Below, one piece after another: positions 40,737-49,194 of a stretch of DNA of 64,000 bases. The notes beneath the pieces are model-generated. The model saw only the letters and a program-made list of their open reading frames with translations. It searched no databases and was not told where the DNA came from. Source of the DNA: Allocatelliglobosispora scoriae (GTDB taxonomy: Bacteria; Actinomycetota; Actinomycetes; Mycobacteriales; Micromonosporaceae). Each line of letters starts with the position of its first letter. Positions within the stretch are counted from its first letter, which is position 1. The position numbers and the translations under genes are program-made. The stretch lies in contig NZ_JACHMN010000002.1 of assembly GCF_014204945.1 (NCBI RefSeq), forward strand, positions 2,441,001 to 2,505,000. The letters run 5' to 3'.

Positions 40737-42098
40737 TCATTGCGCGAAGGTGCCGTCGGGGCGCAGGCGGGAGACGATGTCGATGACCGCCGCGGTCGCC
40801 TGGCGTACCTGCTCCTCGCTGATGATCAGCGGCGGTGCCAGCACGAGGTTGTGTCCGTAGGGCCGGACGATCACCTTGTGCACGCCCCGGACCATCCCGG
40901 CGAGGGCGCCGACCTGGGTCCAGCCCATCGGCTCGCGGGTGGTCCGGCTCGTCACGATCTCCAGCGCCGCCATCGAGCCTTCGACGCGGATGTCGCCGAC
41001 GGTCGGCAGGGCCGCCGCACCGGCGAGCCCGTCGCGCAGCCAGCCGGCGATCTGACCGGCCCGCTCCAGCAGCCCTTCGCGCTCGATGATGTCGATCGTG
41101 GCGAGACCGATCGCGCAGGCGACCGGGTGGCTCTGGAAGGTGTAGCCGTGGAAGAAGCCCTCCTCGCTCGCGATCACCTCGCCGATCTCGTCGCGCAGCA
41201 GCAGCGCGCCGAGCGGGGTGTAACCGCCGCCGATGCCCTTCGCCACGGTGATCATGTCCGGGTCCATGCCGCGGGTCGGTGCGTCGAACCACTGACCGGT
41301 ACGCCCGAAGGCCGTCACGACCTCGTCGGCGATGAGCAGGATGCCGTTCTTGCGCAGCACCTCGCCGATGCGCGGCCAGTAATCGGCGGGCGGGGCGAGT
41401 ACGCCGCCGCCGGCCATGATCGGCTCACCGATGAGGGCGGCGATGTTGCCCGCACCGATCCGCTCGATCGTCTCCTCCAGCTCGCGGACGAGGTAGTCGG
41501 TCGGGTCCGCGTCGCCGTAGAGCTCCGCTGCCCGGTAGAGGTAGGGCGGGGAGATCTTGTCGATGTCGGGCAGGTGCGGGCCGACGCCGAAGTGCATCGA
41601 CGGGAAGCCGGTCAGCGTGCCGCTGCCGTAGGTGGAGCCGTGAAAGGAAGCGTGCCTGGCCAGCACCCACGTGCGGCTCGGCTCGCCCTTGCGGGTGTGG
41701 TAGAGCCGAGCCGCCTTGATCGCCGACTCGACCGCCTCGGACCCGCCGTTGGTGAAGAAGACCTTGTTGATGTCGCCGGGAGCGAGCTCCGCCAGGCGTA
41801 CGGCGAGCTTGATCGCCTGGTCGTTGGAGAACTCCAGCAGGCCGGTGAAGTACTCCAGCTCCGCCATCTGCTTCGCGGCGACATCGGCGATCTCCTGGCG
41901 GCCGTGGCCGATCTGCGAGTGCCACACGCCGCCGCCGGACGCGTCGAGCAGCTCGTTGCCGCGGGCGTCCCAGACGAGGCAGCCCTTGCCCTTGACGATC
42001 ACGGTGCGGTCGTGGATGTCCGACCGGTGCATCTGGTGGATGATGTGGCGCCGGTCGAGGTCTTCCAGCTCGGACGCGGTCAGATTGGTGGTGTTCAA
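40737..42098 (-). CDS. Class III PLP aminotransferase
   Basis: A 453-aa fold-type I aminotransferase of the omega-transaminase kind: FFTNGGSEAVESAIKAARLY, LLIADEVVTAFGRTG and the PLP lysine in TVAKGIGGGYTPLGA. It adds an amino group to an aldehyde or ketone. It is paralogous to the gene starting at 62799, including the shared N-terminal ELEDLDRRHIIH. TTG at 42098 is taken as start since no ATG or GTG fits the N-terminal homology. Sandwiched between a membrane protein gene and the flavoprotein gene. Confidence 0.88.
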   Translation of the reverse strand: MNTTNLTASELEDLDRRHIIHQMHRSDIHDRTVIVKGKGCLVWDARGNELLDASGGGVWHSQIGHGRQEIADVAAKQMAELEYFTGLLEFSNDQAIKLAVRLAELAPGDINKVFFTNGGSEAVESAIKAARLYHTRKGEPSRTWVLARHASFHGSTYGSGTLTGFPSMHFGVGPHLPDIDKISPPYLYRAAELYGDADPTDYLVRELEETIERIGAGNIAALIGEPIMAGGGVLAPPADYWPRIGEVLRKNGILLIADEVVTAFGRTGQWFDAPTRGMDPDMITVAKGIGGGYTPLGALLLRDEIGEVIASEEGFFHGYTFQSHPVACAIGLATIDIIEREGLLERAGQIAGWLRDGLAGAAALPTVGDIRVEGSMAALEIVTSRTTREPMGWTQVGALAGMVRGVHKVIVRPYGHNLVLAPPLIISEEQVRQATAAVIDIVSRLRPDGTFAQ

Positions 42099-42137
42099 CG
42101 CTTTTCTCGTTTCTTGGGGTAGGTGGCGGAGCCGGGC

Positions 42138-42905
42138 TCAGATCTCGTGCGTCTGCTCGATCCGCTTCGAGAAGCCGTGCACGACGACGATCAGGCCGGC
42201 CAGCAGGTACCAGAAGTTCGTGGCGTAGAGCGACGGGATCCACCACGGGCTCACCATCGGGCCGGGGCTGTAGCTCCCCGCCGCGACCGCGACGAAGGAC
42301 CAGACGCCGAAGAAGACGCCGGTGACCGCGGTCAGGTAGGCGACGAGCTTCAGCAGCCCCCGGTAGGTGCGGGCGGCGGCCCACACCCCGATGGACAGGC
42401 ACGCGGTCGAGAAGGCGAGCAGCAGCCAGCCCGGCAGGCTGATCTTGATGGTGACCCACTGCAGTGCCGCGAAGGTCTGCGTGATCGCCGCCGCGAGGGT
42501 GACGTCGCCCTTGTCCGTCGCGGCGATCAGCGCCTCGCCGATGTGCGGCGAGACGAAGCCGTCGTTGATGTAGGTCACGACGTAGAGCACGGCGCCGACG
42601 GTGAGGCTGACGAAGCCGAGCAGGGTCCACCGGCGTTCACCGGCCGCACGGGCGATGATGACGAGCGACAGGGCGCCCGCGAACCACAGGACCGGTCCGA
42701 CGAGGATCTGCCAGTGCGCATTCTGCCAGTTGGGGTCGTCGACCATCAGGTGCGCGAACTTGTAGAAGAACTCGTCGCTGCCGTATTTGCCCATGTGCGG
42801 GCCGATCAGCGGGTGGTGCTCACCCCCGTACATGCCGATCAGGGTCCCGGCGATCATCAACAGACCGCTGAAGACCATGAAGATCCGTTCATTGAGCCGC
42901 GACAT
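42138..42905 (-). CDS. Integral membrane protein of unknown function
   Basis: A 255-aa protein with six to seven hydrophobic helices (about 8-26, 65-85, 92-112, 145-165, 175-195, 200-220, 228-248) and polar loops carrying GGEHHPLIGPHMGKYG. No family recognised. ATG at 42905 follows GAAGGAGCG. It is the first gene of the operon with the aminotransferase, flavoprotein and GMC oxidase, 39 bases before the aminotransferase, so it probably acts in the same pathway, as an enzyme or a transporter. Confidence 0.75.
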   Translation of the reverse strand: MSRLNERIFMVFSGLLMIAGTLIGMYGGEHHPLIGPHMGKYGSDEFFYKFAHLMVDDPNWQNAHWQILVGPVLWFAGALSLVIIARAAGERRWTLLGFVSLTVGAVLYVVTYINDGFVSPHIGEALIAATDKGDVTLAAAITQTFAALQWVTIKISLPGWLLLAFSTACLSIGVWAAARTYRGLLKLVAYLTAVTGVFFGVWSFVAVAAGSYSPGPMVSPWWIPSLYATNFWYLLAGLIVVVHGFSKRIEQTHEI

Positions 42906-43125
42906 TGGCGCTCCTTCGATTGCTGCCAGAACTGGCGTGCCGATGAAGGACAGTCCGGGTCGCGCGTTTTCAGCGAGTTGAGGCTGTGCTGAGCGAAACG
43001 GTTCGCTCCACTTCACCGATCCGTATTGAGGATTTCGGAGCGGGCCTGCCTACAGCCACTCTCTGATTGCTCAAGCTGAATGCGTCGATATTTTGGCGCG
43101 CGCCATCGCCGTACCCACTGCTTGG

Positions 43126-43206
43126 GCTTGATCGTGCTGTTTCCCGGAAGCTGGCCTCTCAGAGTCGTTGCGAGGGGCCAGCTTCCGGGAAACAACGCGA
43201 TCAAGC
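43126..43206. repeat. Inverted repeat, TTTCCCGGAAGCTGGCC family
   Basis: GCTTGATCG and TTTCCCGGAAGCTGGCC (43126-43155) pair with the complements at 43174-43206, spacer about 18 bases, with a small asymmetry between the two stem parts. It lies in the 401-base gene-free stretch 42906-43306 between the membrane protein start and the glycosyltransferase stop, which also holds a GCGCGCGC hairpin near 43226-43248. Unrelated in sequence to the other repeat families. Confidence 0.9.
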
Positions 43207-43258
43207 CGTGCGAAGCGGTACGTGGGCGCGCGCGACTCAGCGCGCGCGGAAACACGGC

Positions 43259-43290
43259 GTGGGGCGGGTCCGCAGAACCCGCCGCCCCAC
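43259..43290 (-). terminator. Hairpin after the glycosyltransferase gene
   Basis: GTGGGGCGGGT (43259-43269) pairs with ACCCGCCGCCCCAC (43277-43290) with a small bulge, 16 bases past the glycosyltransferase stop on the minus strand. Confidence 0.55.
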
Positions 43291-43306
43291 CCGTCAAGGA
43301 GAAGCG

Positions 43307-44635
43307 CTAGGCCGCGCGGACGATCCGCTCCAGGATCGGCACGATGTCGGTCGGGCTCGGCGAGAGCGCGAGGTCCTGGTAGAGGCGCTGCGCGCCGCGC
43401 TGGATCGCCGGATCGGCGAGCACCCGGCTGACCTGGGCGCGGATCGTCTCCACATCGGGACGGCTCAGGTCGAGGATCTCACCGGCGCCGTGGCCCAGGA
43501 CGAAGCCGCCGGTGACCGGGGCGAGGGGGTAGCGAGCGCTGCTGATCGTGCCGTCGGCGGCGGTCGACGCACCCATCTCCAGCTCGAGGAAGTCGACCAC
43601 GAGCTGCGGCACACCGGCGTTGCCCGCCGTGATCATCGAGCCGAAGCCGCCGTGGTGGATGATGAGGGAGCACGTCGCCGCGAGCTGGTCGAGCGGGAAG
43701 TAGTCGACGAGGCGCACGTTGTCGGGCACCTTGTCGACGTGCTCGAGCTGCACGGCGTTGAGGGTCGCGACCACGTCGATGTCGAGCCCGCCGAGCGCCT
43801 CCAGCAGGATCGCGAGATGGCTCCAGTCGGCCGCGATGTAGGCCCGCGTCGAGACGCCGAGGGAGACCGCGACCCGGGGCCGCTCCACGGGGTAGAGCCA
43901 CTCCGGCATCGGCTCCTGGGTGACGTGCGGGATCCAGCGGGTGGCGAGCATCCGCGTCTCCACCGGGAAGTTGATCGCCGGTGGCATCGGATTGATCGTC
44001 CACTCGCCGTAGAGCGTCTCCTGGGTGATCGTCACGCCATATTTCTCGGCCATCGGCCGGATCGTCTCGACGAGCGGGTTGTCCACATCGTCGCCGTCCG
44101 GGCGGCTGCCGCGCGCGGCGATCGTGTCGAGGCTCCAGCCCATGAAGTCCGGACCGGTGAAGCGGCAGTGACGCGCGCCGACGGCCTGCGCCGCGACGGC
44201 GGCACCCGGCATGCAGGGATCCCAGATGACCAGGTCCGGCTGCCAGTCCTGGAAGAACGAGACGAGGCCGTCCATCGCCGGCATCGGCGACTCGGCCGTC
44301 CCCCGGTAGGGCAGGAAGTCCCACGCCGCGACGAGCAGGAACTGGCTGAAGGTGATCCACAGCCCCAGGTCCTGCGGCGGGATGGCGAGCTCGTGGGTGA
44401 TGCGGCCGACGTCGGCGCGCTCCTGCGCCCAGACCCCGCCGGGGCCGAGCGGGTAGGGCATCGCGGAGATGTCACAGAAGGGCGCGAAGGGCAGGCCCTG
44501 GCCGGTGACGGCCTCGCCGATGGAGGGGTGGGAGACGAGGTAGACCTCATGCCCGGCGGCGCGCAGCGCCCAGGCCGTGGGCACTATCGGGTAGAGGTGC
44601 GCGGCGGCGGGCCAGAGAACGAATGCAACTCGCAT
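43307..44635 (-). CDS. GT1-type glycosyltransferase
   Basis: A 442-aa GT-B glycosyltransferase of the natural-product kind: N-terminal RVAFVLWPAAAHLYPIVPTA and the donor-binding signature LIIHHGGFGSMITAGNAGVPQ. It would attach an activated sugar to the pathway product. ATG at 44635 follows GAGGAGCC. It is monocistronic, with a terminator just beyond its stop. A UDP-sugar dehydrogenase at 49195-50463 could supply a uronic acid donor. Confidence 0.88.
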   Translation of the reverse strand: MRVAFVLWPAAAHLYPIVPTAWALRAAGHEVYLVSHPSIGEAVTGQGLPFAPFCDISAMPYPLGPGGVWAQERADVGRITHELAIPPQDLGLWITFSQFLLVAAWDFLPYRGTAESPMPAMDGLVSFFQDWQPDLVIWDPCMPGAAVAAQAVGARHCRFTGPDFMGWSLDTIAARGSRPDGDDVDNPLVETIRPMAEKYGVTITQETLYGEWTINPMPPAINFPVETRMLATRWIPHVTQEPMPEWLYPVERPRVAVSLGVSTRAYIAADWSHLAILLEALGGLDIDVVATLNAVQLEHVDKVPDNVRLVDYFPLDQLAATCSLIIHHGGFGSMITAGNAGVPQLVVDFLELEMGASTAADGTISSARYPLAPVTGGFVLGHGAGEILDLSRPDVETIRAQVSRVLADPAIQRGAQRLYQDLALSPSPTDIVPILERIVRAA

Positions 44636-44783
44636 GAGGGCTCCTCACTAGCGGCTGTGCCGGCGCACGGCGATGACAACGAAGCACGTCGATCAGTGTA
44701 GCCAGGACCTGTAACGTTGAACATCTTCAATATTGCTGGAGGGTTTGACCAGATCAGCGGTCACATGGTCGGTCATTTGGCGC

Positions 44784-45455
44784 TCATTTGGGCATGGCCG
44801 CAGCGGGCTTCCCGATCCAGTGCCCGGGTCGGAAGACGCCGACGAACCGGTCCGCCGCGACCACGTCGCCCTCGACGACGAGCTCGCCCGAGGCTCGCGC
44901 GTCGGCCGGATCGCGGCTGCCGAAGATCACCGATCGCAGGGTCGGCGGCTCGGTGGTGATGACCGCGGCGGGACGCAGGCCGTCGCCCCGCGCGAGATAG
45001 AGGCAGCCGTCGGCGACCTCGGCGTGAAACCGGTCCGAGCCGAACCGCAGGTCCACCCGCACCCGCAGCTCCGGATCGGCGGCCGGGTCGAAGGTCGTCT
45101 TCAGCGCGAACATCAGGGCGTCGATGCTGAGCTCGACGAGCTTGGCCGGCATCGGCAGGCCGCTGCCCCAGCGGGCGAGGTGGATCAGCACCGGTTCGAG
45201 GCCGCGGCCGCGCTCGGTCAGCTCGTACTCGAAGGAGCCGGGCGAGGTCCGCCGGACGATCCCGGCGGTCAGCAACTCGCGAAGGCGGTGGGACAGCACG
45301 TTCTGGCTGGCGGTGGGGAGTCCGTGGTGGAGGTCGGTGAAGCGCTTCGGCCCGAAGACCAGCTCTCGCACGACCAGCAGCGCCCACCGCTCACCGATCA
45401 GATCCAGGGCGCGCGCGACCCCGCAGGGGTCGTCGTAGCTGCGCTTGCCCGACAC
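44784..45455 (-). CDS. HxlR family regulator with C-terminal sterol-carrier-like domain
   Basis: A 223-aa protein: HxlR winged helix (residues about 10-100, DDPCGVARALDLIGERWALL) with the redox-capable Cys11, followed by an SCP2-like domain (about 115-220) that could bind a hydrophobic ligand. GTG at 45455. It is divergent from the alpha/beta hydrolase gene, with a 17-base palindrome between them as a likely operator. Confidence 0.85.
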   Translation of the reverse strand: MSGKRSYDDPCGVARALDLIGERWALLVVRELVFGPKRFTDLHHGLPTASQNVLSHRLRELLTAGIVRRTSPGSFEYELTERGRGLEPVLIHLARWGSGLPMPAKLVELSIDALMFALKTTFDPAADPELRVRVDLRFGSDRFHAEVADGCLYLARGDGLRPAAVITTEPPTLRSVIFGSRDPADARASGELVVEGDVVAADRFVGVFRPGHWIGKPAAAMPK

Positions 45456-45479
45456 GAAAATCCCTCATCTCGCTGAAGT

Positions 45480-45496
45480 ACTCCTATATTAGGAGT
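45480..45496. promoter_or_regulatory. Palindromic operator candidate
   Basis: ACTCCTATATTAGGAGT is a perfect inverted repeat with a three-base centre, 25 bases from the HxlR start and in the shared divergent promoter region. A related TTTAGGAGA follows at about 45510. Confidence 0.55.
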
Positions 45497-45630
45497 GACC
45501 AATGTTAGTTTAGGAGAAACCGATACGAGGGGGAATCGTGAAAATGGATGATCGTGCCGCGGCAACCACGCCGCCGCAGGGCGCCATCAGCGACAACCCC
45601 CGGCTACGCACCATGTGGAAGGGATGACCC

Positions 45631-46326
45631 ATGGCAACCTACGTGCTGATCCACGGATCCGGTGGCGACTCGGGCTACTGGCAGTTCGTGGTCCCCGAGC
45701 TCAAGGCACGCGGCCACGAGGTGGTCGCGCCGGACCTGCCGGTCGAGGACGACTCCGCCGTCCTCCAGGACTATGCCGACCACGTCGTGAAGGAGATCGG
45801 CGACCGGACCGGCCTGATCGTCGTCGCCCAGTCGCTGGCCGGCTTCATCGCGCCGATCGTCTGCGACCAGGTCCGCGCCGACCTGCTCGTCTTCGTCAAC
45901 GCGATGATCCCGGCACCGGGTGAGACCGCCGGCGCCTGGTGGGGCGACACGGGAGTCGACCAGGCGCGCCACGAGGCCGATGTCGCGGCGGGGCGCGACC
46001 CCAACGCCGACTTCGACCCGGTGGCGATGTTCCTGCACGACCTCTCGCCGGAGCGGCTCGCCGTGGCGATGGCCGAGCAGCCGAAGCCCCAGTCCGACAC
46101 CATCTTCGGGCAGCCCTATCCGTTGACGGAGTGGCCGGACGTGCCGACGAAGATCCTCTCCGGCACCCTGGACCGGTTCTTCCCGATCGACTTCCAGCGC
46201 CGGGTGGCGAAGGAGCGGCTCGGCATCACGCCGGACACGATCGAGAGCGGCCACCTGCCCGCGCTGGGCCACCCGGTGGAGCTCGTCGAGCAGCTGGAGA
46301 AGTACCGCGTGGAGCTCGGCAAGTAA
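45631..46326 (+). CDS. Alpha/beta hydrolase
   Basis: A 231-aa hydrolase of the EstC/hydroxynitrile-lyase-like group: oxyanion region YVLIHGSGGDSGYW, nucleophile elbow VVAQSLAGF with Ser68, Asp in SGTLDRFFP and His in SGHLPALGHP. It hydrolyses an ester or related bond. ATG at 45631. It is divergent from the HxlR gene and presumably under its control. Confidence 0.85.
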   Translation: MATYVLIHGSGGDSGYWQFVVPELKARGHEVVAPDLPVEDDSAVLQDYADHVVKEIGDRTGLIVVAQSLAGFIAPIVCDQVRADLLVFVNAMIPAPGETAGAWWGDTGVDQARHEADVAAGRDPNADFDPVAMFLHDLSPERLAVAMAEQPKPQSDTIFGQPYPLTEWPDVPTKILSGTLDRFFPIDFQRRVAKERLGITPDTIESGHLPALGHPVELVEQLEKYRVELGK

Positions 46327-46354
46327 CCATCGAGCCACGTCTCCGCACGACCGC

Positions 46355-46396
46355 ACGGGGGCCGGTCTCACCAGCAAGGTGAGGCTGGCCCCCCGG
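46355..46396 (+). terminator. Imperfect hairpin terminator
   Basis: A stem of about 17 pairs with two mismatches (ACGGGGGCCGGTCTCACC against GGTGAGGCTGGCCCCCC), 29 bases after the hydrolase stop. Confidence 0.55.
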
Positions 46397-46564
46397 TCAC
46401 AGCGCTCAATCGACTAGGTAGCCACTCCGCGCATCCTGGAGGTCGCCAATTCGGCGGCCACCTATGGACCATGGTGAGACACGGGAAGAACACATGTGCG
46501 AACGAGCAGCGTAGGTCCACTCTCATCGCCGCTGCCGCGCATCTCCTCAAGGAGGTAACGTGAC

Positions 46565-47263
46565 GTGCTCACCACGGATGAGCCCAGCCCCACGGATCCG
46601 GTCATGAACCCCACGGCGACGGAGCGCACCGGTCTGACGACCGCGGTGGTGGCGGGCAACGAATTGCTGCGGCGGGGCATCGACGGGATGCTCCAGTCGA
46701 TGCCGGAGGTCGACGGCGTCCGCGAGTGCGGTCGCGCGGAAGACCTGTGCCGCATGGTCCAGCGCGAGCGGATCGACATCGTCATCGTCGCCGCGGTGGA
46801 CGCACCATGGCTGACGACCTGCCCGGATCTCGCCACCTCGGGCGCGATCGTGCTGATCCTGGTGGATCAGGCGTCCATCGAGGACCTCTCCAACTACCCC
46901 GCCGTCGCGGGCGGATTCCTCTGGCAGCCCGACCTCACCGCCGAGAGCCTGCGCGAGGCGCTGCGCCGGTGTCGCAACGGCGACGCACCGATGCCGCCCG
47001 ACCTGGTCCGCGCGCTGATCGGGCGGGCCGACGCACCTTACCGCCGGTCCCGGAGCCGACCGGTCAACCTCACCAACCGCGAACAGGAGACCTTGACGCT
47101 TCTCGTCCGAGGCCTCAGCAACAAGCAGATCGCCAAGCGCCTGCAGATCTCGAGCCACGGCGCCAAGCGACTGGTGGCAAGCATCATGCTCAAGCTGGAC
47201 GCTCCAAATCGGACACTCGCCGCGGTGACGGCGGTCCGCGCCGGGATCGTCGAAGCACAGTGA
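46565..47263 (+). CDS. LuxR-type DNA-binding response regulator-like protein
   Basis: A 232-aa protein with an N-terminal receiver-like region (about 20-135) that seems to lack a canonical phospho-acceptor context (IVIVAAVDAPW), and a C-terminal LuxR helix-turn-helix (about 165-228: LTNREQETLTLLVRGLSNKQ). GTG at 46565 follows AAGGAGG. No histidine kinase neighbours it, so it is probably an orphan or atypical regulator. It stands 53 bases before the DrrAB-type exporter genes. Confidence 0.85.
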   Translation: MLTTDEPSPTDPVMNPTATERTGLTTAVVAGNELLRRGIDGMLQSMPEVDGVRECGRAEDLCRMVQRERIDIVIVAAVDAPWLTTCPDLATSGAIVLILVDQASIEDLSNYPAVAGGFLWQPDLTAESLREALRRCRNGDAPMPPDLVRALIGRADAPYRRSRSRPVNLTNREQETLTLLVRGLSNKQIAKRLQISSHGAKRLVASIMLKLDAPNRTLAAVTAVRAGIVEAQ

Positions 47264-47316
47264 TGTGCGGAAACGGGTTGCGATAGGACTCGTCCACAAC
47301 GCTTAGGAGGACAACT

Positions 47317-48354
47317 GTGTCCGTAACGAACCAAGCGCAACAGACACTCGTGCGACCACCGTCCGGCGGCGGCCCCGCCATCGAGGCCGTCGATCTGGTC
47401 AAGACCTATGGCAAGGGCGACGGTGCGGTCCAGGCCGTGCGCGGCGTCAGCTTCGCCGCGCAGCCCGGGACGATCCTCGGCCTGCTCGGCCCCAACGGCG
47501 CGGGCAAGAGCACCACGGTCAAGATCCTGACGACCCTCTCGGTCGCCGACTCCGGCACGGCCACGGTCGCCGGCATCGACGTCGCCAAAAACCCCGCGGG
47601 GGTACGCCGAGCCATCGGCTACGTGCCGCAGAAGCCCTGTTTCGACCGCAACCTGACCGCGCGGGAGAACCTGACCCTGCAGGGCAAGATCTACGGCATG
47701 GGCCGGGCCGACCTGCGCCAGCGGGTCGGCGACATCCTGGAGCAGTTCAGCCTGACCGAGGCGGCCGGCCGGGTGACGACGAAGCTCTCGGGCGGCCAGC
47801 AGCGCAAGCTCGATGTCGCGCTGGCACTGATCCACCGCCCGCCGGTGCTCTTCCTCGACGAGCCCACCACGGGCCTGGACCCCGAGGCCCGGACCGAGCT
47901 GTGGGCCGCGATCGCCGGGCTCGCGAGCTCCGGCGAGCTGACGGTGCTGCTCACCACGCACTACCTGGAGGAGGCCGACCACCTCGCCGACCAGCTCGTC
48001 ATCGTCGACCGGGGTGTCGTGGTCGCATCGGGTACGCCGGACGAGCTCAAGGACAGCCTCGACGGCGACACGATCCAGGTGCGGCTCGCCTCGCCGGAGA
48101 GTGCCAAGCAGGCGCACGACATCCTCACCGCGATCCCCGGCATCGACCACGGACTCGTCGACGGCACCGAGGTCCGCGCCCGCGTCGCCAACGGCGGGGC
48201 CGCCCTGCCCGGCGCGATCGCCGCCCTGGACGGTGCCGGCGTGCAGCTCGTCTCCTTCAGCGTGGCCCGCCCGTCGCTCGACCAGGTCTACCTGCGCTAC
48301 GCCGGCCGTTCCTTCCAGTCCACCGACACCGACCGCAAGGAGGGGGCAGCCTGA
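47317..48354 (+). CDS. ABC transporter ATP-binding protein, DrrA type
   Basis: A 345-aa ATPase of the drug-resistance/export family: Walker A GPNGAGKST (58-66), signature LSGGQQRK, Walker B LFLDEPTTGLDPEAR and a C-terminal extension of about 90 residues typical of DrrA. GTG at 47317 follows TAGGAGG. Its stop overlaps the permease start (TGATG). Likely the self-resistance or product exporter of the cluster. Confidence 0.93.
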   Translation: MSVTNQAQQTLVRPPSGGGPAIEAVDLVKTYGKGDGAVQAVRGVSFAAQPGTILGLLGPNGAGKSTTVKILTTLSVADSGTATVAGIDVAKNPAGVRRAIGYVPQKPCFDRNLTARENLTLQGKIYGMGRADLRQRVGDILEQFSLTEAAGRVTTKLSGGQQRKLDVALALIHRPPVLFLDEPTTGLDPEARTELWAAIAGLASSGELTVLLTTHYLEEADHLADQLVIVDRGVVVASGTPDELKDSLDGDTIQVRLASPESAKQAHDILTAIPGIDHGLVDGTEVRARVANGGAALPGAIAALDGAGVQLVSFSVARPSLDQVYLRYAGRSFQSTDTDRKEGAA

Positions 48355-49130
48355 TGCTCACCACGATCGCGCACTCGACCCACCTCGCCGGCCGGTCGAT
48401 GCGCATCCTGATCCGCCAGCCCGTCTACCTGTTCTTCACCCTCTTCCAGCCGATGGTCTGGCTGCTGCTCTTCAGCCAGATCTTCCAGCGGGTCACCGAG
48501 GTCCCGGGCTTCGGCGACACCGCCTACATCACGTTCCTCACCCCCGGCGTGATCGTGATGACCGCGATCATGTCGGCGAACTTCGCCGGCAACCTGTTCA
48601 TCGAGGAGATGCGGACCGGCATCATGGACCGCAACCTCACCTCGCCGGTGAGCCAGGTCGGCCTGGTCAACGGCGCGCTCTCCTACTGGGCCGTCGTCAT
48701 CGCGATCCAGGCGCTCATCGTCTTCGGGGTCGGCTTCCTGATGGGGGCCCGGTTCGACGGCGGGGCCCTCAGCATCGTCCTGGCGATCGTCTCAGCGATC
48801 CTGCTGGCGCTCGTCTTCGCGTCGATGTCGCTGGCGGTGGCGCTGCTCACCAAGTCGGGGGAGGCGATGATCGGCATGTCGATGTTCCTGATCCTCCCGC
48901 TCACCTTCCTCTCGTCGGTGCTGATGGCGCCGGGCCTGCTGCCCGGTTGGGTGGGCACTGTACGCAAGTTCAACCCGGTCGACTGGTCGGTGGTGGCCAG
49001 CCGCGAGGCGCTCGCCGCCAACCCGGACTGGGGGCTGGTCTTCTCCCGCATCGGCCTGCTCGCCGCGCTCGTCGTCGTGATGGCGGCGCTCGCGGTCAAG
49101 GCGTTCGGCCCCTACCGGCGTTCGGTCTGA
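48354..49130 (+). CDS. ABC-2 type transporter permease, DrrB type
   Basis: A 258-aa membrane protein with six transmembrane segments and the ABC-2 motif region TFLTPGVIVMTAIMSANFAG and LTFLSSVLMAPGLLPGW. Partner of the preceding ATPase, translationally coupled by TGATG. A perfect hairpin terminator follows. Confidence 0.93.
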   Translation: MLTTIAHSTHLAGRSMRILIRQPVYLFFTLFQPMVWLLLFSQIFQRVTEVPGFGDTAYITFLTPGVIVMTAIMSANFAGNLFIEEMRTGIMDRNLTSPVSQVGLVNGALSYWAVVIAIQALIVFGVGFLMGARFDGGALSIVLAIVSAILLALVFASMSLAVALLTKSGEAMIGMSMFLILPLTFLSSVLMAPGLLPGWVGTVRKFNPVDWSVVASREALAANPDWGLVFSRIGLLAALVVVMAALAVKAFGPYRRSV

Positions 49131-49142
49131 TCGGCGACACGA

Positions 49143-49180
49143 ATTACGGCCTGCCCCGCTGTGTCGGGGCAGGCCGTAAT
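49143..49180. terminator. Bidirectional hairpin terminator
   Basis: A 16-base perfect stem (ATTACGGCCTGCCCCG at 49143-49158 against 49165-49180) with a six-base loop between the convergent permease and UDP-sugar dehydrogenase genes. Confidence 0.85.
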
Positions 49181-49194
49181 CGTTCATACGCGGG

